Source: Sphingomonadales bacterium
Lineage (GTDB): Bacteria > Pseudomonadota > Alphaproteobacteria > Sphingomonadales > Sphingomonadaceae
NCBI GenBank assembly: GCA_009995225.1
Contig: JAACPW010000009.1
Coordinates: 62,001-126,000 of the forward strand
Length of the DNA: 64,000 nt
Direction: 5' to 3'
Within the stretch, counting starts at the first letter, position 1; every line of letters starts with the position of its first letter. Below, one piece after another: positions 16,377 to 26,481 of this stretch. The notes under the pieces are model-generated. The model ran no database searches. It was not told where the DNA came from and was given only the letters and a program-made list of their open reading frames with translations. Made by a program: the position numbers and the translations under genes.

Positions 16377-17947
16377 ACGGTCGCTTTGACCGCCAGATCC
16401 TCTAGCATCAGCCCGGCGGTCGCTTTCGCGCTGCCGACCACGCCGGGGATGCCTGCGCCCGGATGCGTGCCTGCGCCGACCAGATAGTAATTGTCGATCA
16501 CATCATCACGGTTGTGGCCGCGCAGATAGGCGCTCTGCCACAGCACCGGCTCGAGGCTGAAGGCGCTGCCCATATGGGCGTTCAAGTCATGCTTGAAGTC
16601 CTTGGGCGCATAGCTGAACTTGGTGACGATCCGGCTGTGGATGTCGGGGATCAGGCGGCGCTCCAGCTCGTCCAGAATCATCTTTTCCAGCTTCGGGCCG
16701 ACCTCGTCCCAGTCCAGCGGCATCTTGCCCATGTGGCTGACCGGCACGAGCGCGTAGAACGTGCTCTTGCCCGCAGGCGCCATGCTGGGATCGGTTACGG
16801 TCGGGTGGTGGAGGTAGATCGCGAAATCTTCGGGCACCACGCCGTTCTTGTAGATGTCGTCGAGCAGGCCTTTGTACCGCTTGGCGAACAAGATCATGTG
16901 GTGCGGAATGCCGGGCCAGGTGCCTTCCAGCCCGAAGTGCACCACGAAGAGCGAGGGCGAGTAGCTCTTGCGGTTCAATGACTTGGCCATCGTCTTGCCG
17001 CGCTCGCTGCCCGACAGCAAATCCTTGTAGGAATGCATGATATCGGCGTTGCTGGCGACTGCATCGAAGCGCTGCTTGAAGCCGCTCTTGGTCTCGACTT
17101 CGGTCGCCTTGGTGCCCAGCGTGTGCACCTGCACCACCGGATCGCCGACGCGCATCGTGCCGCCCAGCCGTTCGAAATGGCGCACCATGCCTGCGATCAG
17201 ACGATTTGTGCCGCCGCGCGCCCACCACACGCCGCCGTCTTTTTCGAGCTTGTGGATCAGGGCATAGATCGACGAGGTGTTCATCGGGTTACCGCCCACC
17301 AGCAGCGAATGGAAGCTGAAGGCTTCGCGCAGCTTGGGGTGTTCGATGTAACTCGACACCATCGAGTAGACGCTGCGCCAGGCCTGTTCCTTGATCAGCG
17401 CAGGCGCGGCCTTCAGCATCGACTTGAAGTCGAGGAACGGCTTGGTGCCAAGCTTCAGGTAACCTTCGTTATACACCCGTTCGGAATATTCGAGGAACCG
17501 GGCATAACCGGCCACGTCCGCCGGGTTCAGCTTGGCGATTTCCGCGTTCAGCTCTTCCTCGTCGTTCGAATATTCGAAGTTGGTGCCGTCGGGCCAGTTC
17601 AAACGATAAAAGGGCATGACCTTCATCAGCTCGACATCTTCGGAGATGTGGTGGCCGGTCAGCGCCCACAGTTCTTCAAGACAGGGCGGATCGGTGATCA
17701 CGGTCGGCCCGCCATCGAAGGTGAAGCCGTCGCGCTCCCAGAAATAGGCGCGGCCACCGGGCTTGTCGCGGCTTTCGATCACGGTGGTGGTGATGCCTGC
17801 GGATTGCAGCCGCAGTGCCAGCGCCATGCCGCCGAAGCCCGAACCGATCACGCACGCGGTCTTGCCGGCATATCGTTCGGCAAGAATGGGGTTCACACCC
17901 TTGCCCGTGGTTGCACCTGAAAGGTTGAGCTTCGCATCGGCGTTCAT
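16373..17947 (-). CDS. crtI: Phytoene desaturase
   Basis: A 524-residue FAD-dependent CrtI-type desaturase turning phytoene into lycopene at the membrane. The dinucleotide motif VIGSGFGGMALALRL is at about 33-47, followed by KPGGRAYFWERDGFTFDGGP. The C-terminal FAD signature YLVGAGTHPGAGIPGV is intact. Its ATG overlaps the crtY stop by 4 bases. A 30-residue leader before the FAD motif is longer than in Pantoea-type CrtI but common in this group. Confidence 0.95.
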   Translation of the reverse strand: MNADAKLNLSGATTGKGVNPILAERYAGKTACVIGSGFGGMALALRLQSAGITTTVIESRDKPGGRAYFWERDGFTFDGGPTVITDPPCLEELWALTGHHISEDVELMKVMPFYRLNWPDGTNFEYSNDEEELNAEIAKLNPADVAGYARFLEYSERVYNEGYLKLGTKPFLDFKSMLKAAPALIKEQAWRSVYSMVSSYIEHPKLREAFSFHSLLVGGNPMNTSSIYALIHKLEKDGGVWWARGGTNRLIAGMVRHFERLGGTMRVGDPVVQVHTLGTKATEVETKSGFKQRFDAVASNADIMHSYKDLLSGSERGKTMAKSLNRKSYSPSLFVVHFGLEGTWPGIPHHMILFAKRYKGLLDDIYKNGVVPEDFAIYLHHPTVTDPSMAPAGKSTFYALVPVSHMGKMPLDWDEVGPKLEKMILDELERRLIPDIHSRIVTKFSYAPKDFKHDLNAHMGSAFSLEPVLWQSAYLRGHNRDDVIDNYYLVGAGTHPGAGIPGVVGSAKATAGLMLEDLAVKATV

Positions 17948-19218
17948 GCCGGGGTCTCCATGTTGAAAGGCTTGGTGTCCAGGGGTTTCGTGTCCAGGGG
18001 CTTTCCTGGGGAAAAGAGCGCACGGATCGCGCGCGGGATAGCTACGGGCGGCTTGCCTGTGAGGATGCGCAGGCGGTCAGACCAGGTTGATCGCCCGGCG
18101 TAGAACCGTTCGACCAGCGCACCGCGCAAGGCATAGAAATGCTCGAACACCACAACGCGCTTTTCAGGTTCGGCAGCCTCGAACAGCATCCGGCTGAGCA
18201 TCCGGTAATAGGCCGTGGCACGCCAATGGCGCTTTGACCGGCGTTGACAGAACGCCGCCAGTTCCGCGCCCGTCAGCGCCGGGCGGCTGGCGATCAGGTG
18301 CGCAATCGCCAACGCATTATCGACCGCGAAGGGCAAGGTGTAGCTGGTGAGAGGATGCGAGAAGCCTCCGCGCGCGCCCGCCAGGGCCACGCCGGGTATC
18401 GCGACTTCGGCCAGCGCAGCGTTGAAATCCCCGCCCGAGATCACCGGCAAGATGCCCGCTTCGGAATCGACCACGTCGCCCTGCCAGCCGTTGCGATGCG
18501 CATATTCGGCCACGCGGCCTTTGAGCACTTCGGCGTCCATCTTGGGTTGATCGGCATAGTAGGTATCTTCGATGAACACATCGGTGGGTGACAGCGGCAG
18601 GACATAGACAAAGCGGTAAGCCGCGCCGTTGCCATGCGGGGCGAGCTGATCGACGCTGGCGTCCATGATGATGGGCCGCGTGAGGCCGTGAGGCGTCTCG
18701 CAGCGGAATTGCTGGCCAAGAAACACCTGCCAGCCGCCCGACAGCGCCGCCGAAGCCTTGAACGGGCGGCAATCGATCACGCGCTTGGCCGCAATCCGGG
18801 TGCCGTCCGCCAGGGTCACCCCGTCAGCATCGAGACCTGCCGCCTTGGTTTCCAGCATCACGCGTTCCGCCGGCAATTCGGCGATCAGCTTGGCATGGAA
18901 TTCGGCGCTGGCAAGCGAGCGATAGGCGGTCGGCAGTGTGCGCCCGAGGCTGGGGAAGGTGATGTCGTAGCCTTCGTCCCAGCCATTGAGGTCGAAGCCT
19001 GCCATCAATCCGCGCGCTTTGGGGCGAATGTCGGTTTCAAACCAGCTCCAGCGGTGATGCCCGCCAAAGCTGCGCCCGGCCTCGATCACGACAAAGCGGC
19101 AATCGGGGGCGTGACGGTGCAGCGCGAGCGCAATCAACCCGCCCGCAAGCCCGCCCCCGACAATCACCACGTCGTGCGGCTCGGCTTTGTGTGCGGGATG
19201 CGGAGTTGAGTCGACCAT
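17944..19218 (-). CDS. crtY: Lycopene beta-cyclase
   Basis: A 424-residue CrtY-type cyclase making beta-carotene. It has the FAD motif VVIVGGGLAGGLIAL near residue 17, GGHHRWSWFE near 52, FIEDTYYAD near 225 and GARGGFSHPLTSYTLP near 290. It is the first gene of the operon; the next start overlaps its stop (ATGA). The C-terminus carries a small duplication, KPLDT-KPLDT-KPF, from 11-base direct repeats at 17975-17985 and 17990-18000. Confidence 0.94.
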   Translation of the reverse strand: MVDSTPHPAHKAEPHDVVIVGGGLAGGLIALALHRHAPDCRFVVIEAGRSFGGHHRWSWFETDIRPKARGLMAGFDLNGWDEGYDITFPSLGRTLPTAYRSLASAEFHAKLIAELPAERVMLETKAAGLDADGVTLADGTRIAAKRVIDCRPFKASAALSGGWQVFLGQQFRCETPHGLTRPIIMDASVDQLAPHGNGAAYRFVYVLPLSPTDVFIEDTYYADQPKMDAEVLKGRVAEYAHRNGWQGDVVDSEAGILPVISGGDFNAALAEVAIPGVALAGARGGFSHPLTSYTLPFAVDNALAIAHLIASRPALTGAELAAFCQRRSKRHWRATAYYRMLSRMLFEAAEPEKRVVVFEHFYALRGALVERFYAGRSTWSDRLRILTGKPPVAIPRAIRALFSPGKPLDTKPLDTKPFNMETPA

Positions 19219-19372
19219 CGGTTCTCAGCCCTAGGCGAGGGCGCGGCATACGGCAATGAGCGCAAGGCGTTTCCGCGCGAAAGCCGCGTCGCGGTGCATC
19301 AGGCGCGGGGCTTGCCATGGGGCGGGCTGCGCGCCATCACCTGCGCCAACGAATAATCAGGGGAGACATTCG

Positions 19373-20671
19373 ATGCAAGGATTGCGCAACACGCTTATCA
19401 CGGGGCTGGCGCTGACCGGAACGATGCTGGCCGGAACGACCCTGGCAAGCGCGCCGCTCGCCGCCGAAACCGTGGCGATCCGCGCGGGCAGCGTGCTGAC
19501 CGACGCCGCCGCCGAGCCGATGGGCGCGGCGACGATCCTTGTCACCGATGGCACGATCGTATCGATCACACCGGGCCACGGCGCGGTGACGGCGGACCGC
19601 GAGATTGACCTCAAGACCAAGACCGTGCTGCCCGGCCTGATCGATCTGCACACGCACCTCACCGGCGATCCGGGCGGCGATTTCTGGAAGGAAGCGACCG
19701 AAGCTGACGAATGGGGCGTGGTGGTGGGTGCCAAGAATGCGCGCATCACCGCGCTGGCGGGCTTCACGACGGTGCGCGAAGCGGGCAGCGGGCGTGACAC
19801 CGCCTTCGCCCTGAGGCGCGGCACCGCCGAAGGCATGGTCGCAGGGCCGCGGATCGTGGCGGCTGGTCCGGCGCTGGCGATCATCGGCGGCCACGGCGAT
19901 GTCAACGGCTTCCGACCCGAAGTGAATGAACTGCTGGATAGCGGCTTTACCTGCACCGGCGTGATCGAATGTGCGGCCAAGGTGCGGCTCGCCAGCCAGA
20001 ACGGATCGGACGTGATCAAGATCACCGCGACCGGCGGCGTGTTGTCGCAGCAGGGCCGAGGGCTGGAGGCGCATTTCACGCCGGAAGAAATGAAGACCAT
20101 CGCCGACACCGCGCATTCGCTCGGCCTCAAGGTCATGGCCCACGCGCACGGCGCGCGCGGCATCCAGCAGGCCGCCGAAGCCGGGATCGATTCGATCGAG
20201 CACGGCACCTATCTCGATGAAGCCGCGGCGAAGGCGATGAAGGCCAACGGCACGGTGCTGGTGCCGACGCTGATGGCGCTGGAAGGCGTAAGCGAAGGGC
20301 TGGGCAAGGGCATCTACACCCCCGTGGTCGAAAACAAGATCCGCGCCGTCCAGCCGCTGATGGCCTCGCTGGTCAGCCGCGCGCGCGAATATGGTGTGAC
20401 GGTCGCCTTTGGCACCGATGCGGGCGTGTACCAGCACGGCCGCAACGGAGAAGAACTGGCGCTGATGAAAAAGCAGGGCATGAGTGACCGCGAAGTCCTC
20501 GCCAGCGCCACCACCGGCGCTGCCAGGGTGCTGGGCATGGAAAACCAGATCGGCAAGCTCGCGCCCGGCTATTCGGCGGACATCATCGCGGTGGATGGCA
20601 ATCCGCTGGCCGATGTGACCGTGCTGGAGGCGGTCGATTTCGTGATGGTGCGCGGGCGGGTGATTGAATAG
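19373..20671 (+). CDS. Exported metal-dependent amidohydrolase (imidazolonepropionase/Xaa-Pro dipeptidase-like)
   Basis: 432 residues with a signal peptide (LAGTTLASAPLAAET). Amidohydrolase metal ligands are visible: DLHTHL near 94, Lys in DVIKITATGG near 220, HAHG near 255, EHGTY near 280 and FGTDAGV near 345. It belongs to the subtilisin-like group of secreted amidohydrolases that cleave acyl-amino acids or Xaa-Pro dipeptides. The ATG at 19373 follows GGGGAGA. It diverges from the crt operon across a 154-base gap that must hold both promoters. The substrate is uncertain. Confidence 0.85.
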   Translation: MQGLRNTLITGLALTGTMLAGTTLASAPLAAETVAIRAGSVLTDAAAEPMGAATILVTDGTIVSITPGHGAVTADREIDLKTKTVLPGLIDLHTHLTGDPGGDFWKEATEADEWGVVVGAKNARITALAGFTTVREAGSGRDTAFALRRGTAEGMVAGPRIVAAGPALAIIGGHGDVNGFRPEVNELLDSGFTCTGVIECAAKVRLASQNGSDVIKITATGGVLSQQGRGLEAHFTPEEMKTIADTAHSLGLKVMAHAHGARGIQQAAEAGIDSIEHGTYLDEAAAKAMKANGTVLVPTLMALEGVSEGLGKGIYTPVVENKIRAVQPLMASLVSRAREYGVTVAFGTDAGVYQHGRNGEELALMKKQGMSDREVLASATTGAARVLGMENQIGKLAPGYSADIIAVDGNPLADVTVLEAVDFVMVRGRVIE

Positions 20672-20776
20672 CGCGGTGTGATCCGGCGGGCCGGAGGCGC
20701 ACTGTCCAAACGACTCTGCTGGGGATAGTCGAGGGCGCGGATTGACTTGGCGACCGGGCGGCGCATTGTCCTCGAC

Positions 20777-21244
20777 ATGAAGTCTGCAACACGTCTCGCC
20801 GCATTCGCTGCATCACTTGCGCTCGGCGTGCCAGCCCATGCCGTGACCGCCGAATGTCCCGATCCCGTTGCCGCACGCGCCGAGATCGAACAGACCATCC
20901 ACGATTTCTTCGCTGCGCTGCGCATCGCAGACAAGGCTCCGTTTGCGCAGCTGACCACCCCTTCTTTCTACGCCTTCGATGTGGGTCAGCACTTTGCCGG
21001 TTCAACGCTTGGCGACGCGGTCGTCGAAGCACTCGGCAACGGGGTCGAGATCAATTGGAACCTCGGCCCGATGGACACCAAGGTGCGCTGCGATGTGGCC
21101 TGGTCGCAATGGGAAAATACCGGCAGCGCGGGCACCCCGCCCGATGTGCGGCCCGTGCGATGGCTGGAATCGGCCGTGCTGGTTCATGACGGCCTGCGCT
21201 GGAAGCTCGATTTCTTCCATTCGCAGCGCGCAGCCGAAAAATAA
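20777..21244 (+). CDS. Secreted NTF2/SnoaL-like protein
   Basis: 155 residues: signal peptide (AAFAASLALGVPAHAV), then an NTF2-like cone fold suggested by AEIEQTIHDFFAALRIADKAPFAQLTTPSFYAFD and the strand-rich end WLESAVLVHDGLRWKLDFFHSQR, each read in sequence. Such DUF4440/SnoaL-like domains are non-specific ligand pockets or hydrolases. The start at 20777 is preferred because the signal peptide then begins MKSATR. TTGACT lies about 36 bases upstream. It is a single gene before the TPP riboswitch. Confidence 0.7.
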   Translation: MKSATRLAAFAASLALGVPAHAVTAECPDPVAARAEIEQTIHDFFAALRIADKAPFAQLTTPSFYAFDVGQHFAGSTLGDAVVEALGNGVEINWNLGPMDTKVRCDVAWSQWENTGSAGTPPDVRPVRWLESAVLVHDGLRWKLDFFHSQRAAEK

Positions 21245-21386
21245 ACCGCGCGCGTGGCTTGGGCAGCGTGTCTGCCCCTGCCCAAAATGCACGCGGTGGC
21301 GGGGCGCAGTGCCGATAGCCCCGGTCAAAGGGGCAAAAGCGTTGAACGGCTGGATTTGTGCGCCTTGACGCGCTATTGATCGCGCA

Positions 21387-23446
<2,060 letters not shown>

Positions 23447-23486
23447 CCGGAACCCCACGCAGACCCACCGCGTAAGGCGCCCTCGT

Positions 23487-24251
23487 TCAGGCCGCCTGCG
23501 CGGTGCGGTTGCGGCCCGATTGCTTGGCGGCATACAGCGCCGTGTCGGCCCGCGCGATCAGGCTGCCGACCGGCTCGCCCACGGCCCGTGCGGCAACTCC
23601 GAAGCTGGCGGTCATGGAATACGGCCCCGCCGGCACGATCAGCGGGGTTTCCGCGATGGTCTGGCGCATCGCATCGATCATCCCGGCAAAGCCCGGCAAC
23701 ACGGCCTCGCGCGCCGCGATCAGGAATTCCTCGCCACCGATCCGGGCGACCAGCCAGTCCTCTGGCGCAAGCCGCCGCAGCATCGCGGCAAAGTGGACCA
23801 GGCTGGCATCGCCGCCTTCGTGGCCGAGCCGGTCATTGATGCTCTTGAACTGATCGATATCCGCGATGGCCAGCGCCACCGGCCCCGCCGCCTGCGCCGT
23901 CCACCGCTCCAGCTCCAGCAAGGCCGCGCGGCGGTTGGCCAGCCCGGTCAACGCGTCGGAATGGGCGAGGTGTTCCAGCTGCGCGCGCGATGTTTCCAGC
24001 GCCAGCGTCAGACTGGCAATCCAGCCATAGGCGCAGCTCGCGACCACCAGCGGGATCAGCACGGCAAACACCATGGTCAGCCCGTATTGTGCATTGCCTG
24101 ACAACGCAAAGGCGAGGTGGGTGAACCCGGTCGAAGCGATGATCGAGCCGCCGACCACCAGCACGCCGTTGCGGATCAGCCGCGCACGAATGCCCCGCGT
24201 TGCGGGCGGATCGGGCGTCAGCGACGCGGGACAGGCGGGCGGATGTGGCAT
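23487..24251 (-). CDS. Membrane-bound diguanylate cyclase (GGDEF)
   Basis: About 254 residues. Two hydrophobic segments near residues 23-48 and 55-85 are followed by a GGDEF domain with DALTGLANRRA, IADIDQFKSINDRLGHEGGD and the active-site GGEEF, so it should make c-di-GMP. No RxxD inhibitory site is present five residues before GGEEF, which argues against product feedback. The start is uncertain: no candidate ATG (24317, 24284, 24251) has a convincing ribosome site. 24251 is chosen because it avoids a Cys-rich extension. It is convergent with thiC. Confidence 0.85.
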   Translation of the reverse strand: MPHPPACPASLTPDPPATRGIRARLIRNGVLVVGGSIIASTGFTHLAFALSGNAQYGLTMVFAVLIPLVVASCAYGWIASLTLALETSRAQLEHLAHSDALTGLANRRAALLELERWTAQAAGPVALAIADIDQFKSINDRLGHEGGDASLVHFAAMLRRLAPEDWLVARIGGEEFLIAAREAVLPGFAGMIDAMRQTIAETPLIVPAGPYSMTASFGVAARAVGEPVGSLIARADTALYAAKQSGRNRTAQAA

Positions 24252-24369
24252 TGCACCACAGGGGTAGCAAAAACCCCTCGCCATTCCCTTAACACGGGCC
24301 CGCCACGCGCCCGCCACCTGCGCACGCCACCTGCACGCATAGGGGCCGCGTAACGCGCGCCTTGAGGCG

Positions 24370-24504
24370 TCAGGAGTTTTTCATGTTCTCCAGCCCCTTG
24401 ATCCCGCCGGGCTTGGTGCTGGGCTGGCTGGCGTTGGTCTTGGGGCCCTTGTCCGCCTTGGGCTTGCGGGCTTCCTTGGACTTCTTCTGTTGACCCTTGG
24501 CCAT
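24370..24504 (-). CDS. 44-residue lysine-rich small protein
   Basis: A short frame starting MAKGQQKKSKEARKPKADKG and ending KGLENMKNS; about a quarter of residues are Lys, and it is rich in Pro, Ser and Gly, so probably disordered. GGAAG lies 7 bases before the ATG. Codon use is of the normal GC-rich kind. Very similar small basic proteins are met in related sphingomonads (from memory). The function is unknown; nucleic-acid binding is a guess. It forms the left border of the AT-richer patch. Confidence 0.65.
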   Translation of the reverse strand: MAKGQQKKSKEARKPKADKGPKTNASQPSTKPGGIKGLENMKNS

Positions 24505-24600
24505 AGATGCTTCCGATCAGGGGCGAGATGCCCGAGCGCGGGCGTGGGCCTGATGGGGGGCGGTGTCAATGTGGGGACAAGCGAGTCTTCGTCCGGAGTA

Positions 24601-25119
24601 TTATCCGAAAAGATCAAGATCCTTTTCTGGAACCGGTAATTCCCATGTGCTCACAGCTTCTAAACCAACAGTTTTGGCAAAACTGCATAGGCCGATGTCG
24701 TCACTGAAAATTCGAGTTGAATTGTGGACCTTGGCAATTGCAACGATCTGTCTATCAAACTTGACCTTCTGCCAAGGCTCAGTCGATCCACCCCGTTTCG
24801 AACCACTCTTTTCGATAACTTCCATGTGCATCATCGCCAACTCGACAGCGCATTTTTGATCAAACGGTACCACCAAGATCTTGGACTGTTGATTTAATTT
24901 TTCAATCAACTCAACCGCACCTAAGCCTGCGCCAACCAGAGCTTCCGCTAGTGCAGGCGTAGGTAAAATCAATCTGCTTTGCTTTCCAAGCGAGCTGATT
25001 AATCCTTCAATCCTTTCTTTCGCGTGCGCGACGGGCGTCCCGGTCGAAGGGTCATTTGGTGGTTTTGCATTTGGATTCACTAGATAAGTGAACGCAGAAT
25101 TATCGAGGGTGAGGATCAC
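24601..25119 (-). CDS. PIN-domain nuclease-like protein
   Basis: 172 residues with the PIN acidic set visible: Asp6 in TLDNSAF, Glu59 in PALAEAL, Asp122 in KFDRQIVAIAK and Asp140/141 in FSDD. PIN domains are Mg2+-dependent RNases, best known as VapC toxins. It is longer than VapC (about 130), with insertions near residues 16-30 and 100-118. Its start overlaps the stop of the upstream 249-residue gene by 4 bases, so the two are one unit. The composition is clearly AT-richer than flanking genes, suggesting transfer. Confidence 0.8.
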   Translation of the reverse strand: MILTLDNSAFTYLVNPNAKPPNDPSTGTPVAHAKERIEGLISSLGKQSRLILPTPALAEALVGAGLGAVELIEKLNQQSKILVVPFDQKCAVELAMMHMEVIEKSGSKRGGSTEPWQKVKFDRQIVAIAKVHNSTRIFSDDIGLCSFAKTVGLEAVSTWELPVPEKDLDLFG

Positions 25120-25865
25120 GCCCCGTCTCCCGCATCTCCACTGGTGAAGCTCCGACTTGCCGAGTATGCATCATCCGACATGAGATCGTTGCCTTGTATC
25201 AATCGAATTTCGGCAAGAGTTTCGCTGACATCTTGATCAATCAGCTTTTGAAAACGATCAACTTTAAAATCAATGATTTTCCATTTTCCGTCGGACTGTC
25301 TTTCGAAAGAGCCTATTCCATGCAGGCGGACAAAGGGGCCATACAGTAAAGGCGCTAGGTCTTTTGCAATTTCCCGGGACATATTGATGTTGCTATGAGT
25401 AATATCACCATCTTGCAGAATAGCGTGTGCAGTAGAATCGCGCCCACCGATCCTTACTATCTGGCCTTGAATAGTCGCGGCTTCACGAAACGCGGGAAAC
25501 GTAATTGGTTTCGGGCGATTTCTCCCTTGAAACGGAATTACGACTTTTCCGCTATGCTGTTCGATTAAAGAGCCAACTGCGTTATCGTTGGCGAGAAGAT
25601 CGTCCAAATTTCGCCGCACAGCTTCAAGGTCGGGGCCGGCACGTCCACCTCGAATGCTGTCAAGTCGAGCCTCCACTTTGGGTGCATCCACTGCGTCCAC
25701 CTTATGGACGAGTCTCGCGCTGCCGCGCTCTACCTTGACGAAGTGGGTATGGTCCCGGTGGCCGATGAGCTTTGATAGAGCCAAAAGATATTCCGCCAAC
25801 CTGCCCATTGGCAACGTGTCTGGAGTAAAGGCGTCAATCGTGAAGACATATTCGACAGGCTTCAT
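25116..25865 (-). CDS. Unknown protein partnered with the PIN nuclease (249 aa)
   Basis: No family recognised. The first half has an amphipathic helix region (GRLAEYLLALSKLIGHRDHTH) followed by charged segments, HKVDAVDAPKVEARLDSIRGGR and a helical RRNLDDLLAND. The second half is strand-rich: GKVVIPFQGR, GQIVRIGGRD, VRLHGIGSFERQSDGKWKIIDF. There are no membrane segments, signal peptide or helix-turn-helix. It has its own promoter and the best Shine-Dalgarno of the window (AAGGAGGT, 25878-25871). It is translated before and coupled to the PIN gene, the usual place of an antitoxin, but it is three times too long for VapB. Composition is AT-rich. Confidence 0.75.
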   Translation of the reverse strand: MKPVEYVFTIDAFTPDTLPMGRLAEYLLALSKLIGHRDHTHFVKVERGSARLVHKVDAVDAPKVEARLDSIRGGRAGPDLEAVRRNLDDLLANDNAVGSLIEQHSGKVVIPFQGRNRPKPITFPAFREAATIQGQIVRIGGRDSTAHAILQDGDITHSNINMSREIAKDLAPLLYGPFVRLHGIGSFERQSDGKWKIIDFKVDRFQKLIDQDVSETLAEIRLIQGNDLMSDDAYSASRSFTSGDAGDGA

Positions 25866-25899
25866 CGAACACCTCCTTCGCTTCGCTCTTTCAAAGATT

Positions 25900-25927
25900 C
25901 ATATATCATTTTCAATAACTTAGTCAA
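25900..25927 (-). promoter_or_regulatory. Sigma-70-type promoter of the PIN module
   Basis: On the minus strand, TTGACT (25927-25922) is followed after 16 bases by TATATG (25905-25900); TATGAA at 18 bases is an alternative -10. A transcript would start near 25893, giving a leader of about 28 bases with AAGGAGGT. Confidence 0.6.
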
Positions 25928-26028
25928 GAGCCGTTAAACGACTCAAATTGCGAACGATTTTCCTCGTCGTTGATAGCCAGTGCTGCCTTTGTGGCAAATT
26001 CTTTAGACAAAAGCTCTCCCCGAACCTC

Positions 26029-26118
26029 CTACCTCCCCATCCCCACCAGCACCCTATCCAGCGCCTGCAAGAACCGCGACCGATCCGCCGCCGCAAACGG
26101 CGCAGACCCGCTGCCCCA
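26029..26118 (-). pseudogene. Relic of the 3' end of a UPF0178 (YaiI-type) gene
   Basis: Thirty in-frame codons ending in TAG translate to a C-terminus with APFAAADRSRFLQALDRV and then LVGMGR. The intact UPF0178 gene at 26835-27305 ends almost identically (APFSKADRSRFLQALDRV, LVGMGRG). DNA identity over about 80 bases is roughly 80 percent, with many silent differences, so the relic came from a related allele rather than a fresh copy. No start or remaining gene body exists upstream of it. It brackets the AbrB/Doc cassette. Confidence 0.75.
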
Positions 26119-26146
26119 GACTGCACGCGAACCCCATCGCTAACCC

Positions 26147-26174
26147 TTGCCCAAACACTCCCACCTGTTATAAC
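26147..26174 (+). promoter_or_regulatory. Promoter of the AbrB antitoxin gene, probably giving a leaderless mRNA
   Basis: TTGCCC (26147-26152), a 16-base spacer, then TATAAC (26169-26174). The ATG of the antitoxin is only 6 bases after the -10 element, so the transcript should begin at or next to the start codon. No Shine-Dalgarno fits between them. Confidence 0.55.
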
Positions 26175-26180
26175 GCCCGT

Positions 26181-26408
26181 ATGAACCGCCCGCTCAAAAT
26201 CACCAAGATCGGCAATTCTGCCGGGATCGTCCTGCCCAAGGACGTGCTGGCGCATCTTGGCCGCAATGTGGGGGACGAGGTGGCGGTGGTGCTTACGCCC
26301 AACGGGATCGAGCTGATTAGCGCCGAGCCGGACTTCGAAGAGCAGATGGCGGCGGCGCGCAAGGTGATGGCGGAGCGCAAGCGCGCGTTGCGCGAACTCG
26401 CAAAGTGA
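26181..26408 (+). CDS. AbrB/MazE-type antitoxin
   Basis: 75 residues. The N-terminal swapped-hairpin DNA-binding domain is plain: KITKIGNSAGIVLPKDVL, then GDEVAVVLTPNGIELI. The C-terminal third, EEQMAAARKVMAERKRALRELAK in charged helical form, would bind and neutralise the toxin. It is first in the pair with the Doc gene downstream; such AbrB-Doc pairs are known type II toxin-antitoxin systems. It should repress its own promoter. Confidence 0.88.
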   Translation: MNRPLKITKIGNSAGIVLPKDVLAHLGRNVGDEVAVVLTPNGIELISAEPDFEEQMAAARKVMAERKRALRELAK

Positions 26409-26423
26409 CTGGCCCACCCCCAG

Positions 26424-26445
26424 CCCCTCCCGCAGGCGGGAGGGG
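26424..26445. repeat. Short palindrome between antitoxin and toxin genes
   Basis: Perfect 10-base arms CCCCTCCCGC / GCGGGAGGGG with a 2-base loop. No T-run follows, so it is a mRNA hairpin or REP-like unit rather than a clear terminator. It could reduce toxin expression relative to antitoxin. Confidence 0.65.
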
Positions 26446-26481
26446 GGCATAGGCAAAAAATGGGTCTGGATTTCCACGAAA

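Noticed and set aside
24601..25865. Classical VapBC toxin-antitoxin pair
   Set aside because: The PIN protein fits, but the partner is 249 residues with no AbrB, MetJ or helix-turn-helix domain, so it is not called VapB.
25920..26477. 185-codon minus-strand frame across the antitoxin gene
   Set aside because: It crosses the AT-rich border, the relic and the AbrB gene in an unrelated frame; it has no motif and a Trp/Gly/Arg-rich centre.
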